NCBI GenBank assembly: GCA_026399025.1
Contig: JAPLRU010000110.1
Coordinates: 1-38,739 of the forward strand
DNA: 38,739 bases
DNA from: Methylobacter sp.
GTDB lineage: Bacteria > Pseudomonadota > Gammaproteobacteria > Methylococcales > Methylomonadaceae
Direction of reading: 5' to 3'
The number at the start of each line of letters is the position of its first letter. Positions within the stretch are counted from its first letter, which is position 1. A program made the translations under genes and the position numbers. The notes under the pieces are model-generated. The model was given only the letters and a program-made list of their open reading frames with translations, was not told the origin of the DNA and did not search any database. Shown piece after piece: positions 27,497-35,959 of the stretch.

Positions 27497-27682
27497 AACA
27501 AATTCCAGTCAAGCACGCTAATGTTTGTGCGTATGTTTAAAAAAAGGTTGTCCGATCTTTTATTCTGGCATGTGCAATACGATGTCTTTAGAATTGCCGG
27601 TAAAAATCAGAGTGGAGATTCTACCCCATTCAAAAGGGTAATGTAAAAGAAACTTGCGGATTGGGTTAGAATTCATTAGCAA

Positions 27683-27691
27683 TGATATAAT
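27683..27691 (+). promoter_or_regulatory. Extended -10 promoter element upstream of pcnB
   Basis: TGATATAAT at 27683-27691 is a perfect extended -10 element (TGnTATAAT). A weak TTGGGT lies at 27661-27666. It would give a leader of about 23 nt before the GTG start of pcnB. Predicted by eye. Confidence 0.5.
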
Positions 27692-27720
27692 TCATAAAAA
27701 TTATAAAAATAAACCAAGGT

Positions 27721-29127
27721 GTGAAGACTATTTTAAACTTCTTAAAAAAGATTATTAACCCCGTACTGGGCCGGGCCGAAGTGTCGGGCGGACATAATGC
27801 CGCGCCTTCGATTGCCGAGCCGTTCAAGATATATTCGCGTTCGGAACATAATATCTCACGATCCCAGGTCAGTGAAAACGCGCTGAAAGTTTTGTACCGC
27901 CTGCAAAGTGAGGGTTTCGATGCTTATCTTGTCGGCGGTTGTGTGCGGGATTTATTGTTGGGTCGGGAACCTAAGGATTTTGACGTGGTTACCAATGCCG
28001 ACCCTGATCAAGTCAGGAAAGTATTCCGTAATTGCCGCTTAATCGGGCGCAGGTTTCGTTTGGCCCATGTGCATTTCGGTAAGGAAATTATTGAAGTTGC
28101 GACGTTTCGAGGGGCCGGAGAAGAGCAAAACGACAAGCAATTGCTCAATAAAGAAGGACGCCTGTTGCGGGATAATGTCTACGGTACGATTGAAGAGGAT
28201 GTTTGGCGCCGGGATTTTACCGTTAATGCACTCTATTACAATATCAAGGATTTTTCGGTCGTGGATTATGTCGGCGGCATGGCCGATCATAAAACCGGGA
28301 CGCTAAGGCTTATCGGCGATCCCGAAATGCGCTTTCGTGAAGACCCTGTGCGTATGTTGAGAGCAGTGCGCTTTGCGGTCAAACTCGGCTTTAAGCTGGA
28401 TCCCGATTGCGAAAGATCGATACACATCGACGCCGAATTGCTGGCCAGTATACCGTCCGCCCGGCTTTATGACGAAACGCTAAAGCTGTTTCTATCCGGC
28501 TATGCGTTGCAGACTTTTGAAATGCTTCGGCATTACGGACTGTTTCAAGTACTGTTTCCGTCCACGGAGGACAGTTTGGCGGTTGAAGAAAGCGGTTTTC
28601 CCCGTTTGCTGCTGATTAAAGCGCTGGAAAACTCGGATAACAGAATCGCGGAAGGTAAAACGGTCACCGCTTACTTTTTATTGGCGGCTTTTTTATGGGA
28701 GCCGGTGCGGATATTGGCTCAAGAAAAAATGGCGCGAGGCGAGATTGAAGTGATTGCTTATCAGGACGCCGCCAGCGAAATTATCGGAAGGCAGATTAAA
28801 AGCACGGCTCTTCCACGCCATATCAGCATGGCTATGCGGGAGGTGTGGAGTATGCAACCTAAATTTAACGCGCGTATCGGTTCTAAGCCCAGCCGCTTGA
28901 TCGGCCATCCCCGTTTTAGAGCGGGCTATGATTTCTTGTTATTGCGTGCCCAGACCGGAGGCGCCGATCCTGAGCTGGCTGAATGGTGGGCTAAATACCA
29001 AAATGCCAATGAAAACGAACAAAGAAAAATGACCCAGCCGCCGCGCAACGGCCAAAGCAACAAGTCCGGGCGTAAAAGAAGTTACCACAGAAAAACTAAA
29101 GACAATCCGCCAAAAACAGAACTTTAA
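27721..29127 (+). CDS. pcnB: Poly(A) polymerase I
   Basis: Adds poly(A) tails to RNA 3' ends, marking them for decay. The 468 residues show the class II nucleotidyltransferase core: FDAYLVGGCVRDLLLG (about 66-81), the catalytic KDFDVVTNA (about 86-94), RRFRLAHVHFG, and the RRDFTVNALYYN segment; then REDPVRMLRAVRFAVKLGF, characteristic of this family. The C-terminal tail is Lys/Arg-rich (KSGRKRSYHRKTKD), as in PcnB rather than CCA enzymes. The start is GTG at 27721, preceded closely by AAGG. First gene of the pcnB-folK-panBCD run. Confidence 0.95.
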   Translation: MKTILNFLKKIINPVLGRAEVSGGHNAAPSIAEPFKIYSRSEHNISRSQVSENALKVLYRLQSEGFDAYLVGGCVRDLLLGREPKDFDVVTNADPDQVRKVFRNCRLIGRRFRLAHVHFGKEIIEVATFRGAGEEQNDKQLLNKEGRLLRDNVYGTIEEDVWRRDFTVNALYYNIKDFSVVDYVGGMADHKTGTLRLIGDPEMRFREDPVRMLRAVRFAVKLGFKLDPDCERSIHIDAELLASIPSARLYDETLKLFLSGYALQTFEMLRHYGLFQVLFPSTEDSLAVEESGFPRLLLIKALENSDNRIAEGKTVTAYFLLAAFLWEPVRILAQEKMARGEIEVIAYQDAASEIIGRQIKSTALPRHISMAMREVWSMQPKFNARIGSKPSRLIGHPRFRAGYDFLLLRAQTGGADPELAEWWAKYQNANENEQRKMTQPPRNGQSNKSGRKRSYHRKTKDNPPKTEL

Positions 29128-29141
29128 AGTATTCGATAACG

Positions 29142-29645
29142 ATGAATCAATCAGCAGATGACGGCGTAATTGCTTATATAGGTTTGGGCAGTAACCTGGC
29201 CGATCCTTCCCGACAAATAAAATCAGCGCGCATTGCCATAGCGCAACTGGCCGGAGTAAAGGAACGGGCATTTTCCAGCTTGTACCATAGTCCGCCTATG
29301 GGGCCGCAAGATCAGCCTGATTATGTTAACGCAGTGATGTGCATTGCAACCGATTTGCCGCCGATAGATTTGCTGCGTTGCCTACAGCGCATTGAGAACG
29401 AGCAGGGCCGGGTGAGAAAAGGCGAGCGCTGGGGAGCAAGAACGCTGGATTTGGATATCCTGATTTACGGCGAAAGTATTATTGAATTGCCTGATTTAAT
29501 CGTGCCGCATCCGGGCTTAACGGAAAGGGCTTTTGTTTTGTATCCCTTGCATGAAATCGCTCCGCACTTGTCGGTGCCGGGAAAGGGCGATATTACCGAT
29601 TTGCTTGCCCAATGTCCGATGGCTGAACTGGAGCCGATGGACTGA
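29142..29645 (+). CDS. folK: 6-hydroxymethyl-7,8-dihydropterin pyrophosphokinase
   Basis: Transfers pyrophosphate from ATP to hydroxymethyl-dihydropterin in folate synthesis. The 167 residues contain IGLGSNLADPSRQIKSA, the loop-3 SPPMGPQDQPDYVNAVM, and the strongly conserved RWGARTLDLDILIYG with the Mg-binding Asp pair and substrate-binding Arg. VPHPGLTERAFVLYPLHEIAP completes the signature. It starts 14 bp after pcnB, the common gammaproteobacterial order, and runs into panB. Confidence 0.97.
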   Translation: MNQSADDGVIAYIGLGSNLADPSRQIKSARIAIAQLAGVKERAFSSLYHSPPMGPQDQPDYVNAVMCIATDLPPIDLLRCLQRIENEQGRVRKGERWGARTLDLDILIYGESIIELPDLIVPHPGLTERAFVLYPLHEIAPHLSVPGKGDITDLLAQCPMAELEPMD

Positions 29646-29679
29646 TTGCTCCGGCAAAACCAGTGTCCATTTGAATAAA

Positions 29680-30495
29680 ATGAATCAATATTCTTCTGTA
29701 GCTACGGTAAAGACGCTGTCCATTACCGATCTGGCCGCGATGAAACAACGCGGCGAGAAAATATCCTGCTTAACCGCCTATGATGCGGCCTTTAGCGCGT
29801 TAATCGATAAGGTCGGCATCGATATGATACTGGTCGGGGACTCTTTGGGTATGGTTATCCAGGGGCATAGCACCACGCTGCCGGTTACCGTTAGGGACAT
29901 GACCTACCATGCCCGGTGCGTCAGCAGTGCCAGACAGCGGGCGTTCGTCATCGCCGACTTGCCGTTTATGAGTTATTCCTCCCCGATCATGGCGGCCCAG
30001 AACGCCGCAAAATTAATGCAGGTTGGCGGTGCGCAAATGGTTAAGCTGGAAGGGCCCAGAATCGATTGCGTCAGCTTTCTGGTCGATCAGGGCATTCCGG
30101 TTTGCGGACATTTAGGCTTATTGCCGCAATCGATTAATCAATTGGGCGGTTATAAGGTTCAAGGCAAAGAACGCGCAGCGGCCGAAAAAATACTGGCCGA
30201 TGCCCATCAATTACAACAAGCGGGTGCCGGATTATTGGTGTTGGAGTGCGTTCCCTCCGTCTTAGCTCAAGCTATTAGTTCGCAGTTAAGCATTCCGGTT
30301 ATAGGAATTGGCGCAGGCGTGGACTGCGATGGGCAAGTGCTGGTGCTTTACGACATGCTCAATATCGGCACCGTCAAGCGTCCGCGTTTTTCCAAAAACT
30401 TTATGGCTGACGCTGCTAATATCGAGGAGGCTATCCATGCTTATCATCAAGCCGTCAAACAGTCGCGGTTTCCAGCCGCTGAACATAGCTTTTAA
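29680..30495 (+). CDS. panB: 3-methyl-2-oxobutanoate hydroxymethyltransferase
   Basis: First step of pantothenate synthesis: adds a hydroxymethyl group from methylene-tetrahydrofolate to ketoisovalerate, giving ketopantoate. The 271-residue protein has the family sequences KISCLTAYDAAFSALID, DMILVGDSLGMVIQGHSTTLPVT (Mg-binding Asp), MVKLEGP, CGHLGLLPQSINQLGGYKVQG and VIGIGAGVDCDGQVLVLYDML. I chose the ATG at 29680, because the long upstream extension overlaps folK in another frame and does not look like PanB. It lies 34 bp after folK and 5 bp before panC. Confidence 0.97.
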   Translation: MNQYSSVATVKTLSITDLAAMKQRGEKISCLTAYDAAFSALIDKVGIDMILVGDSLGMVIQGHSTTLPVTVRDMTYHARCVSSARQRAFVIADLPFMSYSSPIMAAQNAAKLMQVGGAQMVKLEGPRIDCVSFLVDQGIPVCGHLGLLPQSINQLGGYKVQGKERAAAEKILADAHQLQQAGAGLLVLECVPSVLAQAISSQLSIPVIGIGAGVDCDGQVLVLYDMLNIGTVKRPRFSKNFMADAANIEEAIHAYHQAVKQSRFPAAEHSF

Positions 30496-30500
30496 TATTT

Positions 30501-31343
30501 ATGCATACAGTTAGCACCATATCGGAATTGCGCGATGCCGTTCGAGCGTGGCGGTCGGCGGGGCTGAATATCGCACTAGTACCGACAATGGGTAACTTGC
30601 ACGCGGGACACTTAACGCTGGTCAGTGAAGCCCAAAAAAAAGCGGATCGGGTTGTGGTCAGCATCTTTGTCAACCCTACTCAGTTCGGCATTGGCGAAGA
30701 TTTTGAGAGCTATCCCCGCACCGAGCATGAAGATCGGGAAAAGCTCAATGCCGCCGGTGTGGATATGTTATTTATACCCCCTATTTCCGAGGTTTATGCG
30801 AGCGATGCCAAGACGGTCGTATCGGTCACCGGCGTGTCCGAAGCGTATTGCGGAGCATTTAGGCCGGGGCATTTTGACGGAGTCGCGACCGTTGTTTGCA
30901 AGTTATTTAACATGGTGCAGCCGGACGTTGCCTTATTCGGCTTAAAAGATTTTCAGCAGTTGACAGTGATACGATCGATGGTCAGGGACTTAAATATTCC
31001 TGTTGAAATAATCAGTGTAGAAACGGTTCGGGAAGCCGGCGGCTTGGCCATGAGTTCCAGAAACGGTTATTTAAGCGCAGAGGAAAAAATTGTCGCGGCG
31101 AAATTGTATCAATCCTTATGTACGGCACGTGATGCGGTTTTAGCAAGACAGCAGCCCTATCCGGAAATCGAACATCAGGCGCTACTGTTCTTGAGGGAGT
31201 TCGGCTTTCAGCCGGATTATTTCAGCCTATGCAGAGTGAGTGATTTAAAAAAAGCAGGCGCTGAGGATAGGGAACTGGTTTTGTTGGCGGCGGCAAGGTT
31301 GGGGAAGACTCGTTTGATTGATAATGTCTGTTTTTTCAAATAA
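30501..31343 (+). CDS. panC: Pantothenate synthetase
   Basis: ATP-dependent condensation of pantoate with beta-alanine. The 280 residues show the nucleotide-binding VPTMGNLHAGHLTLV (HIGH-type motif), VSIFVNPTQFG, the GHFDGVATVVCKLFN pantoate site, LFGLKDFQQLTVIRSMV and the KMSKS-like MSSRNGYLS. Length is standard. The start codon follows panB by 5 bp, so the two are almost certainly co-translated from one message, with panD 103 bp further on. Confidence 0.98.
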   Translation: MHTVSTISELRDAVRAWRSAGLNIALVPTMGNLHAGHLTLVSEAQKKADRVVVSIFVNPTQFGIGEDFESYPRTEHEDREKLNAAGVDMLFIPPISEVYASDAKTVVSVTGVSEAYCGAFRPGHFDGVATVVCKLFNMVQPDVALFGLKDFQQLTVIRSMVRDLNIPVEIISVETVREAGGLAMSSRNGYLSAEEKIVAAKLYQSLCTARDAVLARQQPYPEIEHQALLFLREFGFQPDYFSLCRVSDLKKAGAEDRELVLLAAARLGKTRLIDNVCFFK

Positions 31344-31446
31344 GCTATAACAGGATTTGTGCTGTTTGGAAAATGCTAAAAGTTGATGCATTGTTGCAAT
31401 TAATGGATAATGCGCGGTTCTCAAGGGTATTTAGATAGATTTTATT

Positions 31447-31833
31447 ATGCAAATCACAATGCTTAAAGCGAAATTACATAGAGCTACGGTGACTCATTCG
31501 GAATTGGGTTATGAGGGGTCTTGTGCGATTGACGGTGATATTCTCGATTTATCGGGTATCAGAGAATACGAGCAGATACAGATTTACAATATCAACAATG
31601 GCGCACGTTTTACAACTTATGCGATTCGTGCCGAAGAAGGATCGGGGTTGTTTTCAGTGAATGGCGCCGCTGCTCGGCTAGCCTGTCCCGGTGATCTGAT
31701 TATTGTTTGCGCATTTGCCATACTGGAGCAAAAGGAAGCGGAAAATCATAAACCTACGCTGATTTATTTCAATGAAAAGAATCAGGTTCAACGCTCGGCC
31801 AGTTCCATTCCTGTTCAGGCCGCTTCTGTTTGA
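31447..31833 (+). CDS. panD: Aspartate 1-decarboxylase (pyruvoyl enzyme)
   Basis: Makes beta-alanine from aspartate for pantothenate. The 128-residue proenzyme cleaves itself between Gly24 and Ser25 in YEGSCAID, and the new N-terminal Ser becomes the pyruvoyl cofactor. [35 protein letters not shown] and [16 protein letters not shown] are standard PanD sequences. Many gammaproteobacteria need PanZ to mature PanD; no panZ is in this window. Together with panB and panC it completes three of the four pantothenate steps; panE is not here. Confidence 0.97.
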   Translation: MQITMLKAKLHRATVTHSELGYEGSCAIDGDILDLSGIREYEQIQIYNINNGARFTTYAIRAEEGSGLFSVNGAAARLACPGDLIIVCAFAILEQKEAENHKPTLIYFNEKNQVQRSASSIPVQAASV

Positions 31834-31844
31834 TTGTCAGCTAT

Positions 31845-32042
31845 TTACGAAAGCAATTGCAGATGAGTAGAGTCGGCAAACTGCTTGTTTTTATATGTTT
31901 TCAAGCCACCCAAACGGGTGTTTGCCATCCATATTTTCTTTTTCCAACCAATAACGAATAACTCTGCAATTGTTGTTGCTCCGATCAACAATTGTCCTAC
32001 CGTAAAACTGCCGCTAACAAGCGGCAGTAACAATGCAATCAT
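31845..32042 (-). CDS. Possible small membrane protein of 65 residues
   Basis: The frame begins MIALLLPLVSGSFTVGQLLIG and has one or two hydrophobic segments, then a basic tail (GWKKKIWMANTRLGGLKTYKNK). No family is recognised and no Shine-Dalgarno is apparent. A hairpin followed by TTTT, which would suit a fliW terminator, lies inside the first third of this frame; this argues against an independent gene. It may equally be a chance frame. Confidence 0.3.
   Translation of the reverse strand: MIALLLPLVSGSFTVGQLLIGATTIAELFVIGWKKKIWMANTRLGGLKTYKNKQFADSTHLQLLS
32007..32028 (-). terminator. Predicted terminator downstream of fliW
   Basis: On the minus strand ACTGCCGCT-TGTT-AGCGGCAGT forms a perfect 9-bp stem with a 4-base loop, immediately followed by TTTACGG. 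It lies about 75 nt after the fliW stop. The T tract is short, so efficiency may be modest. Confidence 0.55.
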
Positions 32043-32101
32043 AAAATGTAGTGCTAAGAATCGGGTACTGTATTTCTTTTTGAGCTAATGCTCGTCATGC
32101 C

Positions 32102-32557
32102 TTACGCGTTTTCGGAAACGTTAATTTTATTGCATTCTTCCGTTAGCGTTATGCTTTGTTCTACATGAACAAGCACTTTTTGCAAACCTAATCTTTTTGC
32201 ACTGTTAATCACCAGCGGAGATTTAATGGCGCCTTTAACCGTAGGTTGGTCGGATGCGTCTTTATGCAGAATTATCAAAATAACGATATCGGCAACATCC
32301 TCAGCTTCCAACAGTGCTTCCTCGTCATCGCTTAATACAAAATTGTAATTGATATTAAAAACTGACGGTTGTGCAACTGAGAAGATAAGAGATTCATCAT
32401 CTAAGGATTGCAACCAGAAAATAAGAGGATTATCGCCTTCCTGATGAAACAGCTTGAATCGGGTTTGATCTTCAAAACCTGGAATTCCCTGAGGAAAATT
32501 AATGATGGTGCTGGGATCAATGGATTGTTCGCCGAAAAAAATTGATTTAATTTCCAT
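32102..32557 (-). CDS. fliW: Flagellar assembly factor FliW
   Basis: FliW binds flagellin and, in organisms where this was studied, antagonises the translation regulator CsrA so that flagellin synthesis matches export. The 151-residue protein contains the family features GIPGFEDQTRFKLFHQE (about 25-41), PLIFWLQSLDDESLIFSVAQP (about 44-64) and the C-terminal KSPLVINSAKRLGLQKVL (about 112-129). Length is standard. csrA, often its neighbour, is not seen here; the nearest flagellar genes are flgT and flgP upstream on the same strand, 90 bp away. Confidence 0.93.
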   Translation of the reverse strand: MEIKSIFFGEQSIDPSTIINFPQGIPGFEDQTRFKLFHQEGDNPLIFWLQSLDDESLIFSVAQPSVFNINYNFVLSDDEEALLEAEDVADIVILIILHKDASDQPTVKGAIKSPLVINSAKRLGLQKVLVHVEQSITLTEECNKINVSENA

Positions 32558-32647
32558 AATGAGCTCTGGTAAAAGGTGATTGTAAAAGTGAATATATAGT
32601 CTAAAGCCATCAGTATAGCAAGGCTAGCTTGTCATGATCGGTTGTGT

Positions 32648-33877
32648 TTAAAAGGATTTCACCCAATCGCCAACCTTGATGCCCAGTTCACGGGCCGGGA
32701 CTTCCAAGGCGCCTACGGAATAACGAGGCATGACATTGAGGATCGTTAAAACCCCGGCCGGTTGCTTATCTTTACCTATAAAGCTAAGGCCGCCATCAAC
32801 ATTCAAATCCTCGCCGCCGGTGCTGTAAACGACCAGTTGGTCGCCGATATTAAGTCTTTCCTGCGCGCCCGCATCAATCACCAGCTTATCATCCTTAACT
32901 TCAATAATACGCGTTGCAAACGGATAGCAACTTAAGGACCGGCGAATATCCGTGCTTGCCTGCTCTATGATTTTAGCTATTTTTTCGCCGGTCGAGGTCG
33001 CGTTAAAGCGCTCGCTGCCTACCGCATAAGTTGTGGGTATCCACACATCGCCAATGACATCATCCACATAACGCTGTTGAAACAGCAATGCGCCGGTAAA
33101 TCCGTCATGGACGAAAACATCAATTCCAATCCCGCGTCTGGCGACCACTTCGCGAGCCAAGCTTCTGGCGAAGGCGATAGGCCCCGCACCTCTCATATAT
33201 TCGGTGGATTCGACCTCCAAATCCCTAATCACGCCGGACAGCACTAATTGCATACCGTTAGATGCCGCAATTTGCATGACTTTTGACGGGCGATAGGCGG
33301 TGCGGTCTTGCACTTCCGGAGCCAAGTCGGCTCTTGGATATAAATTGATATTAGTCGCGTTGCTGCCGATAAAATCGCCGGACTCAACTAACTGATTATT
33401 AAGCTCGCGTGGAATGCCGCTATATAAATCCTGCGTTTCATAAGCCGTCACCTGCTCTTGTTTAACTAAAGGAAACGCGGTTGCAATAATGCGTTTACGT
33501 TGGTGGGGCGTACAGGCAGTATCGGCCGCTAATTCGACCATGGCGACGACGTGATAGATATTATCGGTCGTCCATTCCTTGATCACCTTAGTGTTGCTGA
33601 CCGACGCCGCGCTGCGCATTGAAACCGTATCCAGCGAGACGTTATTTTGATTGACCAAAGTCTGGCTGTGGATATTAACGGACGACTGCATGGATGCCTG
33701 ACGAATGGCATCCTGCAAAGCCTGTTTTTTAGCTAATAAGGGCATGCCCTTATTAACAGCAGCCTGGCCCTCAACGGTGACTACGTTGGTTTGAATTTGG
33801 GCTTGGGGTTGAACATGAGTGCATGATTGGGCGAATAAACACGCGACCGCGATATACTTGAATAATATTTTTGCCAT
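32648..33877 (-). CDS. flgT: Flagellar H-ring assembly protein FlgT
   Basis: A 409-residue envelope protein resembling FlgT, which in Vibrio forms the outer-membrane-associated H ring around the basal body. An N-terminal export signal (FKYIAVACLFAQSC) is present; the Cys at about residue 19 could be lipidated, but AQSC is a poor lipobox. FlgT-N is seen in VTVEGQAAVNKG and KKQALQDAIRQAS (about 34-60), FlgT-M in the middle with GMQLVLSGVIRDLEVE (about 209-224) and the FVHDGFTGALLFQQRYVDDV segment, and a C-terminal barrel (ERLNIGDQLVVYS, GIKVGDWVKSF). It lies 171 bp after flgP on the same strand. Confidence 0.88.
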   Translation of the reverse strand: MAKILFKYIAVACLFAQSCTHVQPQAQIQTNVVTVEGQAAVNKGMPLLAKKQALQDAIRQASMQSSVNIHSQTLVNQNNVSLDTVSMRSAASVSNTKVIKEWTTDNIYHVVAMVELAADTACTPHQRKRIIATAFPLVKQEQVTAYETQDLYSGIPRELNNQLVESGDFIGSNATNINLYPRADLAPEVQDRTAYRPSKVMQIAASNGMQLVLSGVIRDLEVESTEYMRGAGPIAFARSLAREVVARRGIGIDVFVHDGFTGALLFQQRYVDDVIGDVWIPTTYAVGSERFNATSTGEKIAKIIEQASTDIRRSLSCYPFATRIIEVKDDKLVIDAGAQERLNIGDQLVVYSTGGEDLNVDGGLSFIGKDKQPAGVLTILNVMPRYSVGALEVPARELGIKVGDWVKSF

Positions 33878-33998
33878 TTATCAGACCGGTTTGTTGCTTT
33901 GCCTACAGAGATATAGGAAAGGGAGTGAAAGCTCTGAATAACTTCGATGCCGCTGCATAGTCATTATTAGACGCTATTTCCACTGATTTTCAAAGCAC

Positions 33999-34024
33999 GT
34001 AGGCGCGAAGAAATTCGCGCCTAC
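33999..34024. repeat. Perfect 11-bp hairpin between flgP and flgT
   Basis: GTAGGCGCGAA (33999-34009) and TTCGCGCCTAC (34014-34024) form a perfect stem with a GAAA loop. No T tract follows on the minus strand, so it is more likely a REP-like repeat or an mRNA stabiliser at the flgP 3' end than a terminator. Confidence 0.6.
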
Positions 34025-34048
34025 TAAAACCGGGTAATTTTGACGAAG

Positions 34049-34663
34049 CTATTTCCGGCTAAAGCCTTTGGTATTAGGGTAGCTGTAACAGTCACTGGAG
34101 CGACATTCTGAACTAATGCTCGATACTGAAGGCGCAGGCGCCGGTGGAAGAGTATGATTAACAGCAGATGCCGGGCTTTCCGGATTTTGTTGAAGGCACT
34201 GATTAATTAATTCGCTTGAACCGTTAATGCATTCATAAAATCTTGGCGTTAAATCAAGTTCTACGACAGTCTCAAAAGCATCGTCGCCGGCATAGGCATC
34301 GGTACCGATAACAGAGGTCTTTTTTATCCTTGCGCCGCGCAAATAAGCGTTAAGATAAACCTGATAACTGTCATGGCTGACTTCCATATCTTCGACCGTG
34401 GTTTGACCACGCAATTGGATACCGTTAAGTTGCTCGGCCAAACTTCTGTAAGCGTCCATTTTCGATGCTCTCATCGCCATTAATTTAATTTGCGAGCGCG
34501 AATACCGGTCGCTTTTTTCAACCGTACCATAGCCTATCGCGCTGATGGTTTTCTGCGGCAAAAATGCGAGGGGCGTTGGCGCTTTGGTTGTAGCGCAAGC
34601 GGTCATTAATAGGCTGATGGTTATTAACCCGGTTAATGCGGGTATTGAATGTTTAATGTTCAC
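34049..34663 (-). CDS. flgP: FlgP-like LPP20-family outer-membrane lipoprotein
   Basis: A 204-residue lipoprotein. Signal sequence with lipobox LLMTAC puts the lipidated Cys at residue 23. The LPP20 domain follows (AIGYGTVEKSDRYSRSQIKLMAMRASKMDAYRSLAEQLNGIQL and VYLNAYLRGARI), as in FlgP, which forms rings at the flagellar base in Vibrio and Campylobacter. The C-terminal tail is Pro/Ser-rich (LPPAPAPSVSSISSECRSS) with two extra Cys. The start is GTG at 34661-34663, supported by AGGAG 8 bases upstream. Adjacent flgT supports the assignment; the usual third gene, flgO, is not visible here. Confidence 0.8.
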   Translation of the reverse strand: MNIKHSIPALTGLITISLLMTACATTKAPTPLAFLPQKTISAIGYGTVEKSDRYSRSQIKLMAMRASKMDAYRSLAEQLNGIQLRGQTTVEDMEVSHDSYQVYLNAYLRGARIKKTSVIGTDAYAGDDAFETVVELDLTPRFYECINGSSELINQCLQQNPESPASAVNHTLPPAPAPSVSSISSECRSSDCYSYPNTKGFSRK

Positions 34664-34980
34664 GGTACGGACTCCTGTTTCTGTTCCTCAATGTAGCGGC
34701 GGGGAAGTCCGTTTCTTAAATTTTTTAGTAGCTGATGCTACACAAATTGAAGAGTTTTTACCGTGGCGGTTTGAATTGTGGGCCTCTACCTATAGCTGCT
34801 GCTAGGAGTATTTCGAACAAAGATAACGTCGAATTGGCGGCTTGCTCTCTTTTTCAAAATACCGCTCAAATGTAGTGTTAGGCCGAAAATTAACAAGACC
34901 CATACCCGGTAAGAAGGCGTTCGACATCATTCTCGTAGCGGACACTTCAGATTCCTAAAGCCGAGTTAATTCGTTTAGTA

Positions 34981-35009
34981 TTGACAAGTATTTATGATAG
35001 AGTTTACAT
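34981..35009 (+). promoter_or_regulatory. Possible promoter for the secreted protein gene at 35092
   Basis: TTGACA at 34981-34986 is a perfect -35 sequence; a 17-base spacer leads to TTACAT (35004-35009), a weak -10. A better-looking TATGAT lies at 34993-34998 but at the wrong spacing from TTGACA. The remainder of the flgP to 35092 gap (about 430 bp) holds no gene that I can see. Confidence 0.35.
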
Positions 35010-35091
35010 CGTCATGTAACTAATTAAATATGCTTAATATCTAAACCGTTGCAGACCTAAATAATAATAACTACAACGAGGTTCACATTAG

Positions 35092-35616
35092 ATGAAATTA
35101 TTAAAAAGCGCTGCCGTAACGACGACATTGGCACTTTCCCTAGGGCTCTTTTCAACGTCTGCTTCTGCCGTCTGTTTGGGCATGGCATGTATGTATAATA
35201 GAATGACTCCAATTGAGGGAATTAATGCTACTTTAGGTCAAGTTGCTGAAGCATTGGAAGCTATTCAGATAAGAAACAGCGGTGGCGCGGCAGGTACTGA
35301 TAAAGATAGCGACGAGGTCATTATAAACAACATCAAAGATGCGCTAAAGTTAAGTAAAGAAATCAACGCTAACGATAAGCTTGACCGTAGCCGTAACCGC
35401 GCCAATGAATATTTGAAAAAGGCTCGATCAGCTGTACAAGAGGGTGACTTGAGTAAAGCATCAGAAGACTTAAAAGAAGCCGATAGACGTTTTTCAGAAC
35501 TCAAAACGATGGTCGACTTAACGATGGACGATAGAGCATCGCAACAGACAAACATGCTAAACCGTATTTTGGATACGCCAGATCCTAAAGCCGGCGCTCG
35601 TTCTGGAGCCCGATAG
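35092..35616 (+). CDS. Secreted helical protein of unknown function
   Basis: No family recognised. The 174 residues start with a clear Sec signal (KLLKSAAVTTTLALSLGLFSTSASA), with cleavage expected after ASA at about residue 26. The mature part has two Cys early (VCLGMAC, residues 28 and 33) that could form a disulfide, then a charged helical region (about 80-150) where NRANEYLKKARSAVQEGDLSKASEDLKEADRRF resembles paired TPR-like helices. A GAGG lies near position -13. Stands alone: flgP is divergent on one side, hairpins follow on the other. Confidence 0.75.
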   Translation: MKLLKSAAVTTTLALSLGLFSTSASAVCLGMACMYNRMTPIEGINATLGQVAEALEAIQIRNSGGAAGTDKDSDEVIINNIKDALKLSKEINANDKLDRSRNRANEYLKKARSAVQEGDLSKASEDLKEADRRFSELKTMVDLTMDDRASQQTNMLNRILDTPDPKAGARSGAR

Positions 35617-35706
35617 ATAATACAGTTACGAATTTCCGAATCGCAATAACATTGGTCAGATCGATTTCGGACAAATCGCCACTCAGCGACTCGCCATAAA
35701 TAAACT

Positions 35707-35738
35707 ACAGGCTTTCCGCTTTAAACGGGGAAGCCTGT
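35707..35738 (+). terminator. Possible terminator hairpin after the secreted protein gene
   Basis: ACAGGCTT (35707-35714) pairs with AAGCCTGT (35731-35738), with further CC/GG pairs inside. Only AAAGTT follows, so termination would be weak. It lies about 90 nt after the stop codon at 35616. Confidence 0.4.
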
Positions 35739-35832
35739 AAAGTTAATCCGGTCGACCTCCTATCAGTTTTCAAAATTTCTTCTGCATTCGTGCATCTTGG
35801 GTGTTTCAATCGCCGAAAACCATCTCCAAGCA

Positions 35833-35865
35833 AGTAGCCGTCGGCTTTTTTCGCTGACGGCTACT
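35833..35865. terminator. Hairpin between convergent genes
   Basis: AGTAGCCGTC (35833-35842) and GACGGCTACT (35856-35865) form a perfect 10-bp stem around a loop containing TTTTTT. Located between two convergent genes, it could stop both transcripts, though the flanking T tracts are poor. Confidence 0.45.
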
Positions 35866-35906
35866 CTTAAGAACTATTACCCTACGCTCTCCTCAGCAAA
35901 GCAAGG

Positions 35907-35924
35907 AGCGCATATAAATGCGCT
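35907..35924 (-). terminator. Short hairpin downstream of the DUF4383 gene
   Basis: AGCGCAT (35907-35913) and ATGCGCT (35918-35924) form a perfect 7-bp stem with a 4-base loop, about 35 nt past the stop of the DUF4383 gene on the minus strand. No T run is visible; assignment is tentative. Confidence 0.3.
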
Positions 35925-35959
35925 TTCGGATCAAACTAAATTGAACTAACTTCCAAGCA

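Noticed and set aside
29533-29679. N-terminal extension of PanB
   Set aside because: These 49 codons overlap folK in another frame and are Cys/Trp/Arg-rich, unlike PanB; the ATG at 29680 gives the normal start.
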